From JBKPDV01 sp046728075 (GTDB lineage Bacteria; Acidobacteriota; Thermoanaerobaculia; UBA5066; Gp7-AA6): a stretch of DNA of 11,654 nucleotides. Under the pieces are notes generated by a model. It saw only the letters and a program-made list of their open reading frames with translations, had not been told where the DNA came from and made no database searches. The stretch covers positions 1 to 11,654 of the forward strand of contig JBKPDV010000035.1 of NCBI GenBank assembly GCA_046728075.1, given 5' to 3'. Numbering within the stretch: the stretch's first letter is position 1; the number at the start of each line of letters is the position of its first letter. Positions 1-8,383 of this stretch are shown in pieces. The position numbers were made by a program, and so were the translations under genes.

Positions 1-960
1 TCCATCGGCGCCGTTGAAGAAACCTGCGACGATGGCGTCTCTCCTTTCGAGCTTCGCCATCGCGAGACCCGTGAAGTCCGATTGATACAGAGCCGTCTCA
101 TGCGACATCGCAGTGGGGTGGACGGAGAGAAAGACCAGAGACGCTCGGTGCTTCCCGCCGCGGTGAACCTCGAGCACCGTGAGGCTCTCGTCCACCGCCC
201 GGTAGCGCGGGCAGTGGACGGCGAAAGGTTCCGGGCAGTCTCCGGCGGGAGGAGCCGGGGGCCCCGCGCGGATCACCTCCTCGCGGTCCGCATTGAGCAG
301 GAAAGGCTCCGGGGAGCGGTTTCGAAGAAGGCCCGACGCCTTCCCCCGCTTCAGCAGCAGGCGGGTCTCCGTCTCCGGCGCAGTCCGGTGCGCGTCCCCC
401 GCCGCCATCTCGACGGCCTTGGCGATTTGAGCCGCAAGCCAATGGAAGAGCACCTCGTCGTAGCCGGCCTCAGGCGAACCGTGATCGTTGTAGGCCTTGT
501 AGGAGAAGAAATTTCCGGGCCCATGATGAACGTGTGTCGCGGCGACGATCAGGTTTTCCGGCGATAGATTCAAGCTCGAGCCGTCCTGCGAGCATTTTGA
601 GAGCAGCGATCCGACCCGGGCATGTAACCCGCTCGGTATCGCATTGAGATCACAGGAAACAAATGCGACGCTCTGTCCCGAGGCGTCGCGAAAGAAAAAG
701 GCGCGGGCATAGAGCCGCGTCCAATAACCGCGGCCGAACTTGGCCGTGATGCTGCTGCCTCCCATTGGAAACCCGGGCGGAGGAGTGATGTCGATCAAGC
801 CGGCTCCCGCCTTCAACCTCCCGGTCGCCTTGGGCGGCGAGACGTCATATGCCTCGACCTTCATGAGCGGCCTGCAGAGAAGTCGAACGCGGTGGATCCA
901 GTTCTCGATATCGAGCAAGCAATCCAGTAGGCCCTCACGAGCCCGCCGAATTCGACTCAC
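1..960 (-). CDS. Neutral/alkaline ceramidase-family amidohydrolase (N-terminal part; 3' end outside window)
   Basis: The reading frame is open from a GTG at 960-958 to the left edge, 320 codons with no stop, so the C-terminal part is missing. Family marks in order: an AGAGLIDITPPPGFPMGG strand at the N-terminus; FVSCDLNAIPSG; the metal-site motif THVHHGPG with His143 and His145; a second conserved His281 in SVHPTAM followed by YQSDFTGLAM; and FFNGADG at the edge, which matches the start of the NGxxGD segment. In characterised neutral ceramidases the HxHxGPG and second histidine regions bind the catalytic zinc, and the enzyme splits ceramide into sphingoid base and fatty acid. The substrate here is not proven. 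The GTG start overlaps the kinase stop as GTGA and has GGAGGAG just upstream. An in-frame ATG at 864-862 is the alternative. Neither start gives an evident signal peptide, which is odd because characterised members are mostly secreted or surface-exposed. Confidence 0.82.
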   Translation of the reverse strand, partial: MSRIRRAREGLLDCLLDIENWIHRVRLLCRPLMKVEAYDVSPPKATGRLKAGAGLIDITPPPGFPMGGSSITAKFGRGYWTRLYARAFFFRDASGQSVAFVSCDLNAIPSGLHARVGSLLSKCSQDGSSLNLSPENLIVAATHVHHGPGNFFSYKAYNDHGSPEAGYDEVLFHWLAAQIAKAVEMAAGDAHRTAPETETRLLLKRGKASGLLRNRSPEPFLLNADREEVIRAGPPAPPAGDCPEPFAVHCPRYRAVDESLTVLEVHRGGKHRASLVFLSVHPTAMSHETALYQSDFTGLAMAKLERRDAIVAGFFNGADG

Positions 961-3900
961 TCCTCCTCCCCGAACCTTCCCGGCGCCAGCATATCCGCGA
1001 ACCCCGACGGCTTCTCGATCTTCTCTGTCTGCATCCAGGCATCGGCCGACTCCACGAGACCTTTTCCTTTCGCATCGCCCAGGACCGTTCCCAGGCGGCG
1101 CCGAGCGACGGCCGCGTAGAGATCCATGTCGGCGATCGCGAAGATGCAGGCCGCGAAGCCGAGCCGGGAGGCAGCCTCCGCGCGGTCGCCCCGGCGCAAC
1201 GCGATGCTCGCCCGCACGAGCGCGGCGAGGGCGTCCGCCCAGTGCACGCATTCTCGCTCGATGCGCCGGGCGATCCCCTCCGCTTCGCGCAGAAGAGAAT
1301 CGGCCTCGGAGCCTTCCCGTCTCGCCGCCTGCGCGATGAGGCTGCGGGCGCTCAAGTGCAGCCACTCGATTCGGAGATGGTGGACCCGCAGAAGCCGCGA
1401 TCGTTCGAGCGCGGGCTTCCGCTCGCGCAGAACCTGGCCGGCCAGGCTCGCATCGCCGGCATAGAGGGCGGTCTCCGCGTCCGCCACCAGCGCGTAGTAG
1501 TGCTGCATGTAGAAGGCCTTCGTCGACCAGCGCGCGATCGCATCGTTGAGCTCGCTGCGGGCCCGCTCCGGTTTGTCCGCCGCGAGCCAGACGACGTAGC
1601 TGTGGCGGGCGCGCAGGCTCGTCTCGGCAAAGAGGTCGTCCCGATCCCGCGCGTCACGAATCAAAGCCGGAAGGCGCGAGGAGATCTCCGCAATTCGACC
1701 CATGTAGAAGAGCGCTCGCAGGGAGTAGATGTGGATCGTGTCGATCTCCCAGGCGACACCGGTGCAGTGCTCGCGAAGGATGATCTCCCCTTTTTGCGCG
1801 AGATCCCACGCGGATTTCCAGCGTCCCTCCGCATAGGCAGTGATCCCCACGGCCAGCTGCATGACGCCGATCGCCTGCGGATGACCGACCCGGGTCGCCA
1901 GATTCGTCGCCATTTCGACCAGCGCAGCGGTGCGCTTGGCATTGGGAGGACCACCCGTGGAGGAGTAACCGGCTTCGTTCGAGACAGCGCGCGCGATCCG
2001 ATATGGCTCGCCGGCTTTGAGAGCCAGGAGAAGGTGTCTTCCCTGAAAGTCCCGGCCGCGAAGAGTGTCGATCATCGAAAGGCCTCGGGACAAGGACCAG
2101 CAGGTGTCGATGCGGATCAGCTTCTCGGGGGCGATCTGGGCGACATCCCGCTCCCGGAAATTCAGGCCGCGAATTCGAACCTGGATGCGGTGAAAGAGAA
2201 AGGAAAGAAGCGAGCCGAGAGTGCTTTCGGGGTATCGAAAACCGACCTTACGCAAGACATCCCGAAGCACGGGCAATCCCATGTCGATGTGCCCGCTCTG
2301 GAGGAGTTGTTCGGCGGCCCGCCGCTGGAGCTCGAGCGCCTCCGCGGTTCGCGCGCCTCGCGATGCGTTCAGGTAGGAGCCTGCGGCGTCGGCTCCGCGG
2401 CCGGCGTTGGCAAGAGCGTCGCCGAGCTTGACCTGGAGGATCCGCCGCATCTCCGCCTCAGCTCCCGAGGAAAGCTCCAGAGCCATCGAGTAGAGCCGCG
2501 CCGCCCGATCGAAGGCCAGGGTCTCGGAGGCGCGGTCCGCGGCGGCTCCCGCGTATTCCGCCGCGCGTTCGAGCTCTCCCGCCTCTTTCAGATGCTGCGC
2601 GAGAGCCTCGGCGTCGGCGTGGCCGCTTGCCTCGAGGGCGAGCGCGAGGCGGCGGTGATGCGTCTTTCGGGTTTCCGGATCCAGACCGGCGGCGACTGCC
2701 TCCCGGATGCGATCGTGATACGGCTCGATTTCCTGCCGCATCTGGGTCTCTCGCGTGCGTACGAGGTGACCGACCCGGAGGATCTCGAGCGTGCCCTCTC
2801 TCGTTTCGAGGTCCGCGGCCTCCTTCGCGACGGCGAACTCCACCGGCCCCCCCGCAACGGAGAGGACCTCGACTAACCGGCGCGCATCCTCCGGCAGCCG
2901 GGCGACACGCAGCCGGATGATCTGCTCGAGGCGTGGCGCCGGCCCGGGACCGCCGCTCGAAACGCCGGCAGGCACCCCTTCTGTTTCGACCTCGACAGAC
3001 CGCGCGAGCTCCGAGAGGAAGAACGGGTTCCCGCCGGATTCGCGGGCGATCGACTCCACGATGGGGTCCCATCCGACTGGCGATTTCAAGAGCACCTGCG
3101 CCAGATCTCGAGTCTCGAGAGGGTCGAGACGCTCGACAATGACTTCCCGCGAGTCGGTCGTTCCGGCAATCGCGGGCAGAAGCCGCGAAAGGAGCAGGCT
3201 CGTCAGCGCCTCCTCCGTCCGGTATGCCAGGATCAGAAGAATCGCCGGTGCGTCGGGCGGACGCATCAGCTCTTCCAGGAGAGCCGCGCTATCGGCGTCT
3301 CCCCAGTGGAGATCGTCGATGAAGAGAACGAGCAGCGCCTCTTCGGCAAAGCGACCCATCAGCTCGCGCAGCGCGGCGAAGGCGCGACGCCGCAGCTCCT
3401 GAGCGTCGCGTATCTCGAGCACCCGTCGCCTCGCCCCCGCCACGGCTTCCACACGGCGCAGGACCGGGAAGAGTCGGGTCAGGGCGAGAACGTCGCGGGG
3501 CATCAACGCCTCGGCGCGCGTGGATGGAAGGCCTTTCAGATAGTGGCTCAGGGAGTCCATGAGGCTGTCGAGAGCTTTATAGGGGACGGACTCGCGCTCG
3601 AAACAGCGTCCCGCGAGCACGACGGCTTCGTCCCGAGTCTTCAGGGAGTCGAGGAAACGGCGAACGAGCGCGGTCTTGCCCATTCCCGAGCCGCCGTGCA
3701 CGAAGAGCGTCACCGCGCGCCCTTCCGCAGTCACCACTTCGAGGGCGTCCTCGAGCAGGGTCAGTTGCTGACGCCGGCCCACGAACGGGAGACCGCGCGA
3801 CTCGGAGCTTGCCGCTTTCGCGCCTTTGGGTTGCGCCGGATCGCCTCCCACTTGAACCAGGATCTCGTGGCCTGTCGGGCGGCGGCTCGGGTCGCGCCGG

Positions 3901-4790
3901 AGAAGGCCGACGCAGAGCCGGTCGAGATCGTCGGGAATCCCCGCCGCGACCTCATGAGGGGGCGGCGGCTCGCGCCGTTGTTTCTCGCGCATCATCTCCG
4001 ACGGTCTTCCCTCGAAGGGACTGCGACCGGTCAACCCCTCGTACAGCATGACGCCAAGGCTGTACCAGTCGCTCGCCTCCGTGACGGGGAGGCCCGCCCC
4101 CTGCTCCGGCGACATGTACGCAGGAGTGCCCGCCATCGCCAGGCTCTGATCGCTTCGGGGCAGATCGAGCTCGGTGACGAGGCCGAAATCCAGGAGGACG
4201 ACCCTCCCGGTCCGGGTCACAAGTACGTTGGAAGACTTGATATCGCGGTGCAGCTTGCCCGCCTTGTGGAGCGCTCGAATGCCCGCCGCCGTTTGGCGCA
4301 GCGCCCCGCGAAGCAGTTCGAGGTTCAGCGATCCTCGTGCCGGAACCCGGGCTCTCTCCACCTCGGGTTCGTCCAGTGTCGGTGAGACCGGAGCTACGCT
4401 CTCGGTTTCCTGGTCGGAATTATCGGCTCTGTCCGAAGGAACGGGAGCATCCTGGACGGTTCTCTCCCCGGCACCGTCACATCTCACGTATTCGAGGAAG
4501 CTCATCCCGTCGATCAGCTCCATCGTGAAAAACCACTGCTCGCCGTCGGAGAGCAGCTCGTAGAGAGTGACGAGATTCGGGTGGACGAGGTCGGCGAGAG
4601 ACCGGAATTCCTGTTTGAGCCGATAGAGGGCCTCCTCACCGGCCCGCCGAAGGGTCTTCAGGGCGACCCGGCTGCGCCGCTCGCGATCGAACGCTTCGTA
4701 GACGACGCCGAACGCGCCGGCCCCCAGCCGGCGTCTCAGCTCGAAACGCTGCGCGCCCCCAAAGTGTTCCGCCTCGAGGCCGCCCACCAA
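957..4790 (-). CDS. Ser/Thr protein kinase - AAA ATPase - helical-repeat regulatory protein (PknK-like architecture)
   Basis: This is a predicted cytoplasmic signalling protein of 1277 residues. Residues about 16-312 form a complete Hanks-type kinase: glycine loop LGAGAFGVV (22-30), VALK with Lys45, HRDIKSSN (181-188) with catalytic Asp183, DFG (201-203), GTPAYMSPEQ (221-230) and DWYSLG (241-246). An acidic, probably disordered insert of about 45 residues (about 106-152) separates the hinge from the next helix. From about 336 (FVGRRQQL) an AAA/ATPase module begins, with Walker A GGSGMGKT (366-373) and Walker B LLVLFIDDLHW (486-496). The remaining 700 or so residues are Ala/Leu/Arg-rich helices like TPR-type repeats, and I see no transmembrane segment. 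The start is TTG at 4790 behind GAGGCGAGGA; the adjacent in-frame GTG at 4787 is equally possible. The architecture resembles PknK and the many kinase-ATPase proteins of myxobacteria and acidobacteria. Its signal and targets are unknown. Its stop overlaps the ceramidase-family start, implying co-translation. Confidence 0.9.
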   Translation of the reverse strand: MVGGLEAEHFGGAQRFELRRRLGAGAFGVVYEAFDRERRSRVALKTLRRAGEEALYRLKQEFRSLADLVHPNLVTLYELLSDGEQWFFTMELIDGMSFLEYVRCDGAGERTVQDAPVPSDRADNSDQETESVAPVSPTLDEPEVERARVPARGSLNLELLRGALRQTAAGIRALHKAGKLHRDIKSSNVLVTRTGRVVLLDFGLVTELDLPRSDQSLAMAGTPAYMSPEQGAGLPVTEASDWYSLGVMLYEGLTGRSPFEGRPSEMMREKQRREPPPPHEVAAGIPDDLDRLCVGLLRRDPSRRPTGHEILVQVGGDPAQPKGAKAASSESRGLPFVGRRQQLTLLEDALEVVTAEGRAVTLFVHGGSGMGKTALVRRFLDSLKTRDEAVVLAGRCFERESVPYKALDSLMDSLSHYLKGLPSTRAEALMPRDVLALTRLFPVLRRVEAVAGARRRVLEIRDAQELRRRAFAALRELMGRFAEEALLVLFIDDLHWGDADSAALLEELMRPPDAPAILLILAYRTEEALTSLLLSRLLPAIAGTTDSREVIVERLDPLETRDLAQVLLKSPVGWDPIVESIARESGGNPFFLSELARSVEVETEGVPAGVSSGGPGPAPRLEQIIRLRVARLPEDARRLVEVLSVAGGPVEFAVAKEAADLETREGTLEILRVGHLVRTRETQMRQEIEPYHDRIREAVAAGLDPETRKTHHRRLALALEASGHADAEALAQHLKEAGELERAAEYAGAAADRASETLAFDRAARLYSMALELSSGAEAEMRRILQVKLGDALANAGRGADAAGSYLNASRGARTAEALELQRRAAEQLLQSGHIDMGLPVLRDVLRKVGFRYPESTLGSLLSFLFHRIQVRIRGLNFRERDVAQIAPEKLIRIDTCWSLSRGLSMIDTLRGRDFQGRHLLLALKAGEPYRIARAVSNEAGYSSTGGPPNAKRTAALVEMATNLATRVGHPQAIGVMQLAVGITAYAEGRWKSAWDLAQKGEIILREHCTGVAWEIDTIHIYSLRALFYMGRIAEISSRLPALIRDARDRDDLFAETSLRARHSYVVWLAADKPERARSELNDAIARWSTKAFYMQHYYALVADAETALYAGDASLAGQVLRERKPALERSRLLRVHHLRIEWLHLSARSLIAQAARREGSEADSLLREAEGIARRIERECVHWADALAALVRASIALRRGDRAEAASRLGFAACIFAIADMDLYAAVARRRLGTVLGDAKGKGLVESADAWMQTEKIEKPSGFADMLAPGRFGEEE

Positions 4791-4801
4791 TCCTCGCCTC
4801 T

Positions 4802-4824
4802 CCGAACAGAAATCTTGAGTTCGG
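4802..4824. promoter_or_regulatory. 6-bp dyad (CCGAAC/GTTCGG) in the leader of the kinase gene
   Basis: CCGAAC at 4802-4807 and GTTCGG at 4819-4824 are perfect inverted repeats around an 11-base spacer, 12 bases upstream of the TTG start of the kinase. This could be an operator for a dimeric regulator or a weak RNA hairpin. The length is near what chance allows, so confidence is low. Confidence 0.25.
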
Positions 4825-4839
4825 TCGAGAGAATTCTAT

Positions 4840-4859
4840 CCCCCGGAGCGACGCGGGGG
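4840..4859 (-). promoter_or_regulatory. GC-rich hairpin between livF and the kinase gene
   Basis: CCCCCG at 4840-4845 pairs with CGGGGG at 4854-4859 across an 8-base loop. On the minus strand it lies downstream of livF, followed by ATAGAATTC rather than a T-run, so it is not a standard intrinsic terminator. The TAGAAT that follows resembles a -10 box, but no convincing -35 lies 16-18 bases upstream. The rest of the 177-base gap (4791-4967) holds only a tandem 9-mer CGGCGATCC at 4935-4952 and no gene I can support. Confidence 0.3.
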
Positions 4860-4967
4860 CTTCGGTGGCTCGATGGTTTGCGCTCGATGTGAGGAGCTCG
4901 ACCCGCGCAGATCAGTACCGGCCGCTTTACTTCTCGGCGATCCCGGCGATCCCGCGCGTTCCCACCT

Positions 4968-5696
4968 CTACTCTCCCAGGTACGCTTCCTTGACCTTCGG
5001 GTTCGCGGCGACTTGGGCCGAGGTGCCCTCGAGCGCGACGGTGCCCGTTTCCAGAACGTACGCCCGGTTCGAGTGTTTCAGGGCCGCCATCGCGTTCTGT
5101 TCGACGAGCAGGACCGGCGTCCCCTCCTTATGGATCTGTTCGATCGCCTCGAAGATCGTGTGGACCAGAATCGGAGCCAGACCGAGGGAAGGCTCGTCCA
5201 GCAGGAGCACGCTCGGCCGCGACATCAGGGCCCTGCCGATCGCGAGCATCTGCTGCTCGCCTCCCGAGAGCGTGCCTCCCGTCTGCTTCTCCCGCTCTTT
5301 CAAGCGAGGGAAGATCTGGAAGACTTTCTCGAAGTCTGACGCGAGCCCATTCTTGTCGCGCCGCGCGTAGGCTCCCATCTCGAGGTTCTCGCGGACCGAG
5401 AGATTCGCGAAGATCGCCCGGCCCTCCGGCACAAGAATCAGGCCTCCGCGCACGAGCCGGAACGTGGGAGTCGCGCGTGTGGGCTGACCGCGAAACCGGA
5501 TGTCGCCGGTCTTGGAGGGCACCAGACCCATGATCGCCCGGAGGGTCGTAGACTTTCCCGCCCCGTTGGCGCCGATCAGAGTCACGATCTCGCCCGCGTC
5601 CAGATGCAGAGAGATCCCCTTCAGCGCCTCGATTGCCCCATAGGAGACGCGCAGCTCTCGGACGTCGAGAATGGGAGCCGCAGGTTCCGCGCTCAA
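4968..5696 (-). CDS. livF: Branched-chain amino acid ABC transporter ATPase LivF
   Basis: This 242-residue nucleotide-binding subunit works with LivG to power uptake through the LivHM channel at the inner face of the cytoplasmic membrane. It shows Walker A GANGAGKS (42-49), the LivF-type Q-loop substitute LVPEGR, ABC signature LSGGEQQ (143-149), Walker B VLLLDEP (163-169), and the LLVEQN segment that replaces the usual switch histidine in LivF proteins. Length is normal for the family. The start is TTG at 5696-5694, overlapping the TGA of livG as TTGA, with GGGAGG a few bases upstream; this sets it as translationally coupled to livG. It is the last gene of the liv cluster, 177 bases before the kinase gene on the same strand. 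Confidence 0.95.
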   Translation of the reverse strand: MSAEPAAPILDVRELRVSYGAIEALKGISLHLDAGEIVTLIGANGAGKSTTLRAIMGLVPSKTGDIRFRGQPTRATPTFRLVRGGLILVPEGRAIFANLSVRENLEMGAYARRDKNGLASDFEKVFQIFPRLKEREKQTGGTLSGGEQQMLAIGRALMSRPSVLLLDEPSLGLAPILVHTIFEAIEQIHKEGTPVLLVEQNAMAALKHSNRAYVLETGTVALEGTSAQVAANPKVKEAYLGE

Positions 5697-6454
5697 GCGC
5701 CTCCCAGGTAGGCCTCGATGACCTTGGGATTCGACTGGATCTCAGCGGGTGGGCCGGTCGCAATCGTCGCTCCGTAATCGAGGACCTGCACGATCTCGCA
5801 GATCCCCATCACAACCTTCATATTGTGCTCCACGAGGAAGATCGCCATTCCGAAATGGTCGCGGACCCAGCGGATCAGGTCCATCAGCTGCTGCGCTTCC
5901 TGCGGGTTCATACCGGCGGCGGGCTCGTCCAGGAGGAGCAGGCGGGGCGCCGTCGCCATCGCGCGCGCGATCTCGAGCCGCCGCTGGCTGCCATAGGGAA
6001 GGTTGCGCGCCTTCTCGTCGGCCAGGCCGTCCAGCTTGAAGATCTTGAGCAGCTCCCGGCCCTCTTTGTCGACCCGGGCCTCTTCCGCGGCATGGGTTGG
6101 GGTGCGGAGCACGGCCGACGCGACTCCGGCCTCCTGGCGGCAGTGGAAGGCGACTTTCACGTTGTCGAGCACCGTCATGTCTCCGAAGAGCCGGATGTTC
6201 TGGAACGTTCGGGCGATGCCGCGACGCGTGATGCGGCCGCTGCGCTCTCCGGCGATCTCCTCGCCGTCGAATCGGATCGACCCGGACGTCGGCGTGTAGA
6301 CACCGGTGATCACGTTGAAGACCGTGGTCTTGCCGGCGCCGTTGGGCCCGATCAGGCCGTAGAGCTGGCCCGCGTCGAAAGCCAGGTTCAGGTCGTTGAC
6401 GGCCACGAGGCCGCCGAACCGCATCGTCACGTGGGAAAGCTCGATGAGCGCCAT
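5693..6454 (-). CDS. livG: Branched-chain amino acid ABC transporter ATPase LivG
   Basis: This second ATPase subunit of the importer has 253 residues. Visible motifs are Walker A GPNGAGKT (36-43), Q-loop ARTFQNIRLF with Gln85, signature segment LPYGSQRR (152-159), Walker B LLLLDEPAAGMNP and switch His210 in FLVEHNM. The signature is the degenerate LivG form (usually LSYGxQR) with Pro for Ser at the second position, a small oddity unlikely to abolish function. The long helical insert before the signature and the C-terminal VIEAYLGGA ending are typical of LivG. ATG start at 6454, 14 bases after the livM stop; the ribosome site is weak (CCAGG), which suits dependence on upstream translation. The stop overlaps the livF start by 4 bases. 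Confidence 0.95.
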   Translation of the reverse strand: MALIELSHVTMRFGGLVAVNDLNLAFDAGQLYGLIGPNGAGKTTVFNVITGVYTPTSGSIRFDGEEIAGERSGRITRRGIARTFQNIRLFGDMTVLDNVKVAFHCRQEAGVASAVLRTPTHAAEEARVDKEGRELLKIFKLDGLADEKARNLPYGSQRRLEIARAMATAPRLLLLDEPAAGMNPQEAQQLMDLIRWVRDHFGMAIFLVEHNMKVVMGICEIVQVLDYGATIATGPPAEIQSNPKVIEAYLGGA

Positions 6455-6468
6455 GGCCTGGAAACCCG

Positions 6469-7479
6469 CTACGTCCGCACGCCCGGGGTCGGACGGCCCA
6501 CGGGCCGCCCGCGGCGAAAGAAGGACGCGAACTCCCGATGGCCCAGCAGACCCTGGGGCCGAACGATCATGATCACGATCAGGAGCAGGGAGAAGAGAAT
6601 CATGCGGTACTGAGCGAACCCGCGCAGACCCTCCGTCAACGCGATGTAGAGGACGGCCCCCACGACCGAGCCGGTGATCGAGCCCAGCCCTCCGATCACG
6701 ATCATGATGATGATCTCGATGGACTTGATGAAGGTGAACGAATTGGTGTGCACGTACATCAGGTAATGGCCGAAGAGTCCGCCGCCGACTCCCGCCATCG
6801 CCGAGGAGAGGACGAAGGAGATGACTTTGCTCCGCGTGGTATCGACTCCCATGGCCTCGGCGGCGATCTCGTCCTCACGGATCGCGATCAATGATCGACC
6901 GAAGGACGACCGGACTGTCCGGGAGACGACGGTGACCGAGACCACCGCGAAGAGGTAGATCCAGAAAAAATTGGCGAGCTTGGGAATTCCCGAATACCCG
7001 CGCGCTCCACCGACCGCATCGATGTTCAGGATCCACACGCGGATGATCTCTCCGAACCCCAGCGTCACGATCGCGAGATAGTCGCCGCGCAGGCGAAGCG
7101 AGGGAACTCCCACGAAAAAGCCGGCGATCGCCGCCAGCAGCGCGCCGAGCGCGAGCCCGGACAGGAGAAGCGCCCCGTCGCGGGCGAAGGGAGGGAGGAA
7201 ACCGAGCGCCGCGCGAATGCGGTCGCCATAGGTGACGGTCAGAAACGCCGACGTGTACGCTCCGATCGCCATGAAGCCCGCATGACCGATCGAGAACTGG
7301 CCGGTGAAGCCGTTGATCAGGTTCAAGCTCACCGCCAGGATGATGTTGATCCCGGCGAGGCAGATGACCTGAAGGATGTAAGGCGAGATGGAGACGCCCG
7401 GCACGAGCGAGCCGGTGAACAGGCCGTTCGCGACGAAGAGCGTCGCCAGGACGCCGATACTGATGAGGAGACCCTTCAC
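6469..7479 (-). CDS. livM: Branched-chain amino acid ABC transporter permease LivM
   Basis: This 336-residue inner-membrane permease forms the translocation path with LivH. Hydrophobic segments begin at the N-terminus (GLLISIGVLATLFVANGLF) and recur through the protein. The family motif FTGQFSIGHAGFMAIGAY and the cytoplasmic EAA-like coupling loop SFGRSLIAIREDEIAAEAMG are intact. The C-terminus carries a short basic tail (FFRRGRPVGRP) beyond the usual RPQGLLG ending. I chose the GTG at 7479-7477 because it overlaps the livH TGA as GTGA and has AAGGA at suitable spacing. The same frame stays open upstream through livH without start or homology support, so a longer protein is not credible. Confidence 0.93.
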   Translation of the reverse strand: MKGLLISIGVLATLFVANGLFTGSLVPGVSISPYILQVICLAGINIILAVSLNLINGFTGQFSIGHAGFMAIGAYTSAFLTVTYGDRIRAALGFLPPFARDGALLLSGLALGALLAAIAGFFVGVPSLRLRGDYLAIVTLGFGEIIRVWILNIDAVGGARGYSGIPKLANFFWIYLFAVVSVTVVSRTVRSSFGRSLIAIREDEIAAEAMGVDTTRSKVISFVLSSAMAGVGGGLFGHYLMYVHTNSFTFIKSIEIIIMIVIGGLGSITGSVVGAVLYIALTEGLRGFAQYRMILFSLLLIVIMIVRPQGLLGHREFASFFRRGRPVGRPTPGVRT

Positions 7480-8372
7480 ACCTTTTCCTTCTGCACGCGT
7501 CCCAGGATCCCCTGCGGCCGCAGGAGCAGGACCAGGATCAGGATGCCGAACGCGATCGCGTCGCGATAGGTCGAGGAAAGATAGCCGACCACCATGACTT
7601 CCGAGGTCCCGATCAGGAGGCCTCCCAGCACGGCCCCGGGCACGTTCCCGATCCCGCCGAGCACGGCCGCGACGAAGGCCTTCAACCCGTACATGATTCC
7701 CATCAGGGGATCGATCTTGGGAATCTGCATCCCGATCAACACCCCTCCCGCCGCGGCCAGAGCGGAGCCCAGAGCGAAGGTGATCGAGATGATCCGGTCC
7801 GTCGAGATGCCCATCAGCTTCGCCGCGTCGATGTTGAAGGAGACGGCTCGCATTGCCTTGCCGGTGCGCGTTTTCTGGATGAAGAACCTCAGCAGGATCA
7901 TCAGCAGGAAGGAAACGCCGATCACCGTCAGCTGCTCGCTCGTGATCCGCACGCCGGCCACGCGGAAGTCGGCGTGGGGGGCGAGCGAGGGGAAGAACTT
8001 CGGGTCGGGGCCGAAGACGAGCTGGCCCGTGTTTTCCAGAAAGAGCGAGACTCCAATCGCGGTGATCAGAAGCGACAAACGCGAAGCGCGACGGACCGGG
8101 CGGTAGGCCAGCCGCTCGATGATGATTCCCAGCACCGCGCACACGATCATGGAGCCCACCATCACGAGGAAGGCCGCGGTCAAGGAAGGTTCCTTGCCCT
8201 GCAGTTTCCGCGACAGGTAATAGCCGACGTAGGCTCCGACCATGTAGACGTCGCCGTGCGCGAAGTTGATTAGTCGCAACACGCCGTAGACCATCGTGTA
8301 GCCGAGCGCGATGAGAGCGTAGATGGACCCCAGAGAGAGGCCGTTCATAAGCTGCTGAAGGAAGGTACTCAT
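7476..8372 (-). CDS. livH: Branched-chain amino acid ABC transporter permease LivH
   Basis: This 298-residue integral membrane permease is the partner of LivM. The LivH hallmark NGLSLGSIYALIALGYTMVY is at the N-terminus, followed by LINFAHGDVYMVGAY. At least seven hydrophobic segments are readable, and the protein ends in LLLRPQGILGR as is usual for the family. The coupling segment RAVSFNIDAAKLMGI is present. ATG at 8372-8370; the upstream AAGCCC gives little Shine-Dalgarno pairing. The 148-base gap to livK contains a heptamer inverted repeat, so livH may be expressed less than livK from the same transcript. The stop overlaps the livM start by 4 bases. Confidence 0.95.
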   Translation of the reverse strand: MSTFLQQLMNGLSLGSIYALIALGYTMVYGVLRLINFAHGDVYMVGAYVGYYLSRKLQGKEPSLTAAFLVMVGSMIVCAVLGIIIERLAYRPVRRASRLSLLITAIGVSLFLENTGQLVFGPDPKFFPSLAPHADFRVAGVRITSEQLTVIGVSFLLMILLRFFIQKTRTGKAMRAVSFNIDAAKLMGISTDRIISITFALGSALAAAGGVLIGMQIPKIDPLMGIMYGLKAFVAAVLGGIGNVPGAVLGGLLIGTSEVMVVGYLSSTYRDAIAFGILILVLLLRPQGILGRVQKEKV

Positions 8373-8383
8373 GGGCTTACGCG

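Noticed and set aside
98..567. Open frames at 82-567 (plus) and 98-442 (minus)
   Set aside because: The true gene here is the ceramidase-family frame, which runs through the left edge without a stop. These frames have no motifs.
1242..2876. A 544-codon open frame on the plus strand, plus another at 3306-4385
   Set aside because: Both are antisense to the kinase gene, whose motifs and reading frame are certain. The translations are Arg/Gly/Pro-rich without recognisable motifs, as expected of shadow frames in GC-rich DNA.
4840..4859. Intrinsic terminator after livF
   Set aside because: The stem is short and there is no T-run after it on the minus strand; kept only as a hairpin of unknown role.
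7480..8142. Upstream extension of the livM frame into livH
   Set aside because: It would overlap livH by over 600 bases with a low-complexity Arg/Gly/Ala translation. The GTG at 7479 with its overlap and ribosome site explains livM fully.
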